A stretch of 64,000 nucleotides of DNA, from assembly GCA_026874595.1 (NCBI GenBank), contig CM049309.1, positions 42,673,079 through 42,737,078 of the forward strand. The letters run 5' to 3'. The translations under genes were made by a program, and so were the position numbers. Positions 57,669-64,000 of the stretch are shown in pieces (position 1 is the first letter of the stretch; every line of letters starts with the position of its first letter). The notes under the pieces were generated by a model. That model saw nothing but the letters and a program-made list of their open reading frames with translations, was not told the DNA's origin and searched no databases. The DNA is from Sipunculus nudus (taxonomy: Eukaryota > Annelida > Sipuncula > Golfingiida > Sipunculidae).

Positions 57669-59742
57669 TTAGTTCTTACGCCACAAAATTTTTTTATCGC
57701 GGGATTCCAGTCTGTACGGCAAAGATAACGCTGACGATAATGTGTATAACAATAAAGATATTGACATACTAGTAGATATATAGACAATGCAATGTGAGTC
57801 ATCTTTCAGAAACTTTTTAAGTGTAGCAATGTTCCTAAGTTGTAAATATGCACGCTTACAGATATTCTGAATATGTGGTTTCATACTTAAACAGGAGTCA
57901 ACAATGACGCCTATGTTTCTAGCCTGCAAAGACCTATCTACTGTGGATCTACCGACTTTGAGTGAGGGAACCAGATCCATCTGCGGTGTTTTGGAAGAAA
58001 TTACCAAGACTTCAGTTTTAGACTCATTCATTTTCAAAATATACTTGTTCATCCATTCTTTGACAAGATGAATGCAGCTTTCTTTTTTTAAAACCGCTTC
58101 TGTTAATGATGCTTGGTCAAAAGAAATATATAATTGTGTGTCGTCTGCATAGAGATGATATGGTATTCCTTGCGCACGCAGGAGTCTGCCTAGTGATGCA
58201 GTGTATAAAGTAAACAAAATTGGACCGAGGACACTACCCTGAGGCACCCCACAAGAAAGCTCCTTCCCTTGGACTGCATGCCTGATAGACAAATATGCTG
58301 TGAGCGATGCATTAGGTAGGAATCAAACCATTTCAGCACTATGTCTGATAGACCCAACCTAGCGAGTACAGTGAGCAGCATTTGATGACTGACAGTGTCG
58401 AATGCTGCTGACAGATCCAATAGTACCAAAATGACAGACTTCTTTTCTGACAAAGCCAAGAGTATATCATTTTGTACCCCCAGGAGTGCAGACTCTGTGC
58501 TATGACCTGCTCGGTAGGCAGATTGTAAGGGCTCTGCTAAGTGATTTCCAACAATATGTTTTTTGAGTTGCTTTGCGACCACTTTTTCCAATAACTTGGA
58601 TACAAAAGCCAAATTTGACACAGGGCGGTAATTCTTTAAGTCATTTTGGTCCAGTGAGGATTTCTTTATTAAAGGTGTCAAGAGTGCCCTTTTAAGAGTA
58701 CTGGGGACATGTCCTTCCCTAAGAGACGCATTTATGATTTTACAAATGGGATGGGCAAGTATTTCTGCATATTTTTTGCATAGCACTGTAGGAACTGGGT
58801 CAAGTCCATTGGACTTGTCAGAGGAGGATTTGATAAGTTTAAATACATCATCAACACTAACCAGTGTGAACTGAGTCCAGTAAACCTCACACTGAGGTAT
58901 AAGAAACTCTGCATCTGATTCTCGACTGTGATCAATACTGTCCTGAATTAGTTAGATTTTTCTGATAAAATAGTCACTAAATCTGGACATGATTTCTTCA
59001 GTAGAGGAATGATCAGGTAGCACAAAATGTTTCTTTGAACAACCTAAAAGTTCATTAGCAACTTTAAAAATAGTTCCGCCATCACTGGCGTTATCAATCA
59101 TTTCACAGTAATAAAGTTTTTTAGCCTCAGTCATCAGTCGGTTTGTCACATTCTTTTGTTCAACAAACATCTGTTTATGAACTTCCAGCTTTGTTTTGTT
59201 GTACAACCGCTCCAATTGACGTCGCTTTTGCTTTGCCTCTCGTAAGTGTTCATTAAACCACTTAGCTTCCTCACGAATCACTACCTTCCGGGTTCTCTCA
59301 GGTAATACCTTGTCGATGATTACAATCAGTATACATAATTGTAACACAAAACAAGAGCATCACTATCAAAACTTGCATCATCACCTTTTTCTAATAGAGG
59401 GGATTTAGTTAATTCCTGCATGAAAGCAATGTGGTCAAGTGACCTCAATCTCCGGTATGTCACATAATTCTCCGAGTGATCAGGCTTTGCAAGATACAGT
59501 GCCCCACTGACTGTCATATGTACTGAAATGACTGGATCCCATGTATGAATATTCTGAATAATTGGAACGTCAGATTCACGTGTTAGAATCAAATCTAAAG
59601 TGTGTCCTCGCCTATGAGTCACCTGACTCACATGTTGTCGGTATCCAAAAGAATGTATAAAAAAATGACAAATTATAATCTGCATTTGAAACCGCTGTTT
59701 GAATCTTCTCAGAACCACGGATGTGAAATTGCATAATTTCAA
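57669..59742 (-). pseudogene. CR1-like non-LTR retrotransposon ORF2 (5'-truncated, broken)
   Basis: On the minus strand the order is: end of the endonuclease (QHVSQVTHRRGHTLDLILTR, about 59640-59580), linker with AKWFNEHLREAKQKRRQLER, then reverse transcriptase with NYRPVSNLAFVSKLLEKVVA, LLDLSAAFDTVSHQMLL (motif A), [17 protein letters not shown] (motif B) and [14 protein letters not shown] (motif C, near 58150). Sequence style matches CR1-clade elements. Breaks seen: frameshift near 59335, in-frame TAA near 58950, and frameshift near 58255 between motifs A and B. In the endonuclease the conserved SDH reads SVH. The N-terminal endonuclease half and ORF1 are absent, as usual for 5' truncation. 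The 3' end is ill-defined and the C-terminus after KKFLKDDS is scrambled. Confidence 0.85.
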
Positions 59743-59756
59743 GGGGCCAATACAAG

Positions 59757-59771
59757 GGGGGGGGGGGGGTT
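59757..59771. repeat. Poly-G tract at the truncated end of the CR1-like element
   Basis: A run of about 13-14 G adjoins the point where LINE homology stops. Confidence 0.9.
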
Positions 59772-59929
59772 ATATATCTCCCCATTTTTTAGCAAGAGAT
59801 TGGCCTACGTAATCCCCCTGCTTTTCAGAGAATAATATTTATATATTGGAAATTAAATTTATTAAAAATTAGGATTAAATATTTGGTTCCATTTCTTAGT
59901 TTACTACCTTATAATACACGTAGGCACCA

Positions 59930-60262
59930 ACCATGTCAGCCATGAAAGCGCTGATATCACCATCCCCAAATTCCGAAAGCTGGAAACAGTTATTCAACAG
60001 AACCTCTTTGTCAAACATGTCACATTGAGCACGATCATTCAACGGCCTTCACAGGTTTATTTAAGAAGAATCAAACTAATAAATGCTGCCCTTGAACTAT
60101 ATGCAAAGCAAACAAAAATGGATGGTCACTCCTAATAAACGATGACCTTGGCCCCACAATTCTTAAATCTGACCAACTTCACCTGAATAAGAAAGGTAAC
60201 AAAGCCTTCAGGTCAAACATACAGGATGTTATTTTAATGGCAACTTCTCTTTCATTACTTTA
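59930..60262 (+). pseudogene. LINE ORF1 remnant with esterase (SGNH)-like motifs
   Basis: Frame-broken translation gives HVGTNHVSHESADITIPKFR at 59921 and, at 60137, INDDLGPTILKSDQLHLNKK then GNKAFRSNIQDV before a stop at 60260. HVGTN and the D...LHLNKKGN pair match the second and last blocks of the SGNH/GDSL esterase domain found in ORF1 of CR1/L2-type LINEs. A 5' part was not recognised. Confidence 0.55.
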
Positions 60263-60439
60263 AGAGGTGTCGGATGATTCGGTCTTATGAATTACGTCCA
60301 TTTCCGAATCATAATCAGCAAATGGAAGATCTGTCCTCCTTCTCTAAATTAAACAACGCCCCCGACGCGCCTGTCTTTAACAGTATCTCTAATACTTACT
60401 TAAAGAAGCTTTATAATAACCTAGGACTTACTATATAAT

Positions 60440-60741
60440 CCACTTGCATGAATTTCAGGAGTCTGCTGCCTAAACTCGATGAACTATATAGAATGGTTGT
60501 TTGAATCATCTAAGGTACACATAGTCTGCCTAAGTGAAACGTGGTTGGACGCAACTATTTCGGACTCTGAATTAAATATCAGAGGCTACCATATATACCG
60601 TAAAGACAGAAATAGGCATGGCGGAGGAGTTGCTATACTTGTTAGATATGATTTGTGTTCCGAGTATTGTTCTAAATTGTCTGAAAATGGCCCGATTGTA
60701 TCTGGTTATATGTTATTTTGAACTATATGCATGTATTAATT

Positions 60742-60804
<63 letters not shown>

Positions 60805-61645
60805 GGAACATCGCAACATCATATTTTAGGGGATTTCAATATAGATGATTCCGCTCAGGATACACTTTTGAATTTTGAGCTACTAAATATAGAATCCTCA
60901 TTTAACCTCCATCAACAAATATCCGGTACATCCTCTACTTTGATCGATCTGATTTTTACTAATTGCCAAAGAAAAAATCCCAGATCTGCATGGCGTTATT
61001 CCTTGGTCTCTAAGTGACCATCATATAATTCATACACACCTTAATTAATATGTTAAGAATGATGTACATAAGGATAAATTTGTCACTCTCAGATCTCGTA
61101 TAACCGATACGACCCCAGTACTTTCAGACAAACCATTGAAGCTTCCGTCACATTTCGCTGTCTTTGCGATGTACCCGATGCGTGCTCAGGCTGGGACCTC
61201 TGGCGTGATGAATTCCGAACTATCTGCATGCAATGAGCATGCACCTTTGAAGACCTTTCGTGCATGGCAAGCGTGACCGTAAAAATCCTGGGATGACTCG
61301 ACACATTCAACAATTAATTTATCGTCGTGAAAGAGCTTAAAAAAGGTTGCCATAGAAAAACGGCAGTCACGTCTTATGGAACCAATTTCTCATTCTACGT
61401 AATCGTGTGACATGCGTAATAAGAACACTGAAAAGGCATTTTACCATGATAAATTAACCTCATCAACCTCTTCCAAAAAAATGTGGCAAACTCTTAAACA
61501 CGTGATTCAACCAAAAATAGCTGCAAGCATAACTCTGTCAGCTTCATCGCCGACGAACTCAATGAATATTTTACCTCAGCTGGAAAGAAATTATCCAATA
61601 CGTTTACGACTACAGAACGTCATCATCGGAGCCATGGAGAGTGCC
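60440..61645 (+). pseudogene. LINE endonuclease remnant interrupted by (TA)n
   Basis: It begins NFRSLLPKLDELYRMVV, then KVHIVCLSETWLDATISDSE (catalytic ETWL), GYHIYRKDRNRHGGGVAILV, and after a (TA)n tract HHILGDFNIDDSAQDTLLNF, SSTLIDLIFTNCQ and SDHHIIH near 61015. This is the apurinic endonuclease domain of a non-LTR element, lacking about 60 residues between RHGGGVA and LGDFN. Further broken frames run to KKMWQTLKHVIQPKIA at 61470 and stop at a second (TA)n tract before any RT motif. It lies head-to-head with the CR1-like copy, and differs from it in sequence. Confidence 0.75.
60745..60801. repeat. (TA)n microsatellite, ~57 bp
   Basis: Pure TA repeats inside the endonuclease remnant, replacing its middle. 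Confidence 0.95.
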
Positions 61646-61646
61646 T

Positions 61647-61648
<2 letters not shown>

Positions 61649-61718
<70 letters not shown>
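61649..61718. repeat. (TA)n microsatellite, ~70 bp
   Basis: Pure AT repeats at the right end of the LINE remnant; LINE homology does not resume beyond. Confidence 0.95.
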
Positions 61719-61719
<1 letters not shown>

Positions 61720-61721
<2 letters not shown>

Positions 61722-62885
61722 TATAGCTGGTTTAGAAGTCACCAATACGGGAAAGATAATACTTTATTCTTTTAAACCTTATACCTAATTGTAATATAAC
61801 TTAAAATGTGTCACACAGACGATTAAAGGTTATATATACATTAGAGCCCTGTTTATGTGCCTTCGGTTAATCCATTTTCTGAATTAGTATAGTGCACCTG
61901 TGAAATATAAAATTCCTGAGTTTTGAGACAGATTCATCTTTGCAGGGACCACTGGTCATAATATTGTACAAATGTACCTGGTAAAATGTTGTATATATTT
62001 TAACAGCTCGGCGGGCCTGAACTTGTGGCCAGTCTCAGATATTACATAACATGGCTGAGGGTGGAGCGCCTGAACATGTGATCTTCTAATAGTCACTGCA
62101 TAGGTTGTATCTGGCTCTGTCAACAGCTGGGTATAGCTTTAATTCATAACTCATTGAAAGAATGCATGAGTTGTGCTCATCATAGATGAGCCAAAAAGCA
62201 CTGGCTAGTTTAGATGAATGCATTAGCAAAGCAGAATCAGATAAAAAGCAAGATGCTCATCTGAGACCATGACATACAGCTGACTCTCTCTGCAGTTTCA
62301 TAGCCTTCCCCCTTTCAGTTAATTAGCTGATCGTCACTGAACAGGATTAATCTCTTTGTCAAATAAAAGGTGTGAACTGTGGTGAGCAAATACTGTCCTC
62401 CAGGTAGTGCAGCTAGTGACCAATAGTGTAACATACTAGGTCTTAAGTATATGTATTAAGCATACATACCTAATAGAAACTGATTGCTTTATGCTAGAGT
62501 TTTAATTATATATTTCCGTATATATGGCAACATATGCATGGAAAATATGTTTAAACTTTAATTATGTAAATTATGTTAGCTAAACATCTGAATAGGATGA
62601 ATTTATAATTACTTTAAATTTTTAAAGGGAACACAAAGGCAGCATTTCATTAGTGTGTCTGACATTTCCACTTTCTGTGCTGTAAACATTTGTATTTTTT
62701 AAAGTAGAAATTCTTGAAAAATAAAAAAAAAAATGAAAATTCTGTGACACTCCGTCCTTACCAGCGAAAAAAAAACTGGAAAAGTCATACCATCAACAAA
62801 CATGGTAATGCTGTCTGATCACAAAAGATGGTCATTCCTTATAAATAAATGAAAATAAATCATAATTTTTTTTAGTCAGCTACCT
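61720..62885. other. Unique AT-rich sequence, no recognised feature
   Basis: No open frames with domains and no repeats shared with the window. Confidence 0.4.
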
Positions 62886-63105
62886 GCGGGTTGAATGTGG
62901 GCTGACCTTTTTGGTAAAACTGGGGGGCCAGGCGGACGCAGACTGCAACCTAAACTTGCGGGGCGGGTGCGGGGCGTTTTTTTAAGGTGCAGTGCGGTGC
63001 GGGGCAGTGCGTGGCGGGTTTCAACAACTGCGGGGCAGAGCGGTTGCGGGCTGAGGGTTTGTTTTGCGGGGCGGGTGCGGGCTCTTAATTCCGGTCTGCG
63101 CAGGG
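62886..63105 (+). repeat. GC-rich simple repeat (GCGGGGCGGGTGCGGG type)
   Basis: Degenerate GCGGGGCGGGTGC and GTGCGGGGC units form many G-runs on plus. An open frame here is compositional. It abuts the MITE at 63114. Confidence 0.7.
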
Positions 63106-63113
63106 CTCTAATA

Positions 63114-63550
63114 TACTGTGGTTGGCTTTATATTCGCGAGGCTGTAATTTCGCGATTTCTTAATTTTTAATGTTTCGCAAGGGTTTCATTTTCGCGATCT
63201 TACCAGAGCCTATATCAAATCTTTGGTAAAGCCATACCTGTGTGTATTATAAAATAAGAATAAGTCATGAGTTTGTGATATTCTACTCATATAACGATGG
63301 TCCCGAACACACAGCACAGGAAGTTTAGTTCAAATTTAAGGTAACGTTTTCCCCATACCTGCATGGATGTAATTTATTATAAAAATTGTTTCACTGTTCT
63401 AACCTATTCACATACAAGTATTGGTTTCACTCAATAAGATGGACATACTCAATTGACCAATAATTCCCGAGGGTTTCATTTTCGCGATTATTTCCCATTC
63501 GCGAATATAGCGAAATTATAACCCGCGCGAACAAAAAGGCAACCACAGTA
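63114..63550. mobile_element. MITE with ~45-bp terminal inverted repeats and TA flanks
   Basis: The left end TACTGTGGTTGGCTTTATAT continues TCGCGAGGCTGTAATTTCGC. The reverse complement of the right end is TACTGTGGTTGCCTTTTTGT then TCGCGCGGGTTATAATTTCGC. The inner copy GGGTTTCATTTTCGCGAT occurs twice (63180 and 63473). The element has no coding capacity. The TA at each end suggests a TA-targeting (Tc1/mariner-like) transposase as mobiliser. Confidence 0.85.
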
Positions 63551-64000
63551 TATATGTTGTCATAACTTTGATTAATTCCCACTGCGAGTTAGTATTGATT
63601 AATATTGTATTTGGATTGTCGTCTCGGGTTATACTATTGTAAAAATTGTTGATTCTCCGCTCGGTGGAGGAAATAAAGTTAACAGCTGTACAACCAATAC
63701 ATGATTGCATGCGCAGCTCCGCATGCAGAATCTTGACGTTTCGTCAAAGACAGGTCATGATATCTGAATTTTCCACGCATCGTGCAAATTAAACCTGAAA
63801 TATAAATTAAGGCTATAAACGCCTATATGTGTAAGCTAATGCCATAGGTATGTATAGAACATAGAACATAGGCCTATTTGTACCAGATTTGAAATAATGT
63901 ATATACTTCATGGTTAATTTCGATATGAATTTAAAACAACTTTTGGATTTATTTTAGATAGGTCTATAGGGTTTTTTGCCAGTTCTGCTTCCTCAATTCT
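63551..64000. other. Unique sequence, no recognised feature
   Basis: The short minus-strand frame at 63516-63710 overlaps the MITE end and is not supported. Confidence 0.4.

Noticed and set aside
62895-63170. 91-residue frame in GC-rich sequence
   Set aside because: Compositional, from the GCGGGGCGGGTGC repeat, running into the MITE end.
1-64000. tRNA and rRNA genes
   Set aside because: Visual search for B-box (GGTTCRANNCC) with a matching A-box and acceptor stem gave no acceptable candidate. A tRNAscan or Rfam run would be decisive.

Overview
The window is eukaryotic: AT-rich, intron-dominated and packed with repeats, with no dense ORFs. The repeats point to a bivalve mollusc. Many resemble the 'pearl' type of bivalve non-autonomous element: a terminal motif, a core of about 140-160 bp tandem monomers, a GACA/GACG microsatellite and a conserved tail. 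This is inferred from architecture; no database search was possible.

The one convincing host gene runs on the minus strand from about 36.65 kb to beyond the left edge. Nine exons can be placed by reading frame, splice sites and matching phases: a signal-peptide exon (36.6 kb), the end of a first receptor module (34.9 kb), three complete fibronectin III (FN3) modules each split over two exons (25.2+24.1, 16.5+12.8 and 11.4+8.7 kb) and the first half of a fourth (1.4 kb). Introns between modules are phase 1. Three of those within modules are phase 0. A degenerate WSXWS-like stretch (GGIWSEP), paired cysteines and seven N-glycosylation sequons suggest a gp130/Domeless-like class I cytokine receptor ectodomain. 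The transmembrane and signalling parts lie outside the window. The first half of the first module and the 5' non-coding exon were not found.

Its introns hold almost everything else up to 36.6 kb. These include a 4.9-kb array of a 35-bp unit (3.5-8.4 kb) and a 2.4-kb array of a 41-bp unit (8.9-11.3 kb), whose unit appears to be a duplicated exon/intron junction. There are also many dispersed elements with a covarying 14-bp terminal palindrome and a 3' hairpin, a split element with 4.4 kb of foreign sequence inside it, and a LINE 3' end with an (ATTC)n-like tail. Upstream of the signal-peptide exon (36.7-46.3 kb) there are more nested elements, including a roughly 4.1-kb composite inserted in a 57-bp tandem repeat.

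From about 47 kb the sequence is less repetitive and richer in CG, with promoter-like motifs at 47.7, 48.8 and 53.9 kb but no recognisable gene. The right part holds decayed non-LTR retrotransposons: a RT fragment with coiled-coil ORF1 at 50.3-52.4 kb (+), a CR1-like element at 57.7-59.7 kb (-) and an esterase/endonuclease fragment at 59.9-61.65 kb (+). It also holds three long (TA)n tracts, an inverted copy of the 13-15 kb repeat at 55.2-56.4 kb and a clear TA-flanked MITE at 63.1-63.55 kb.
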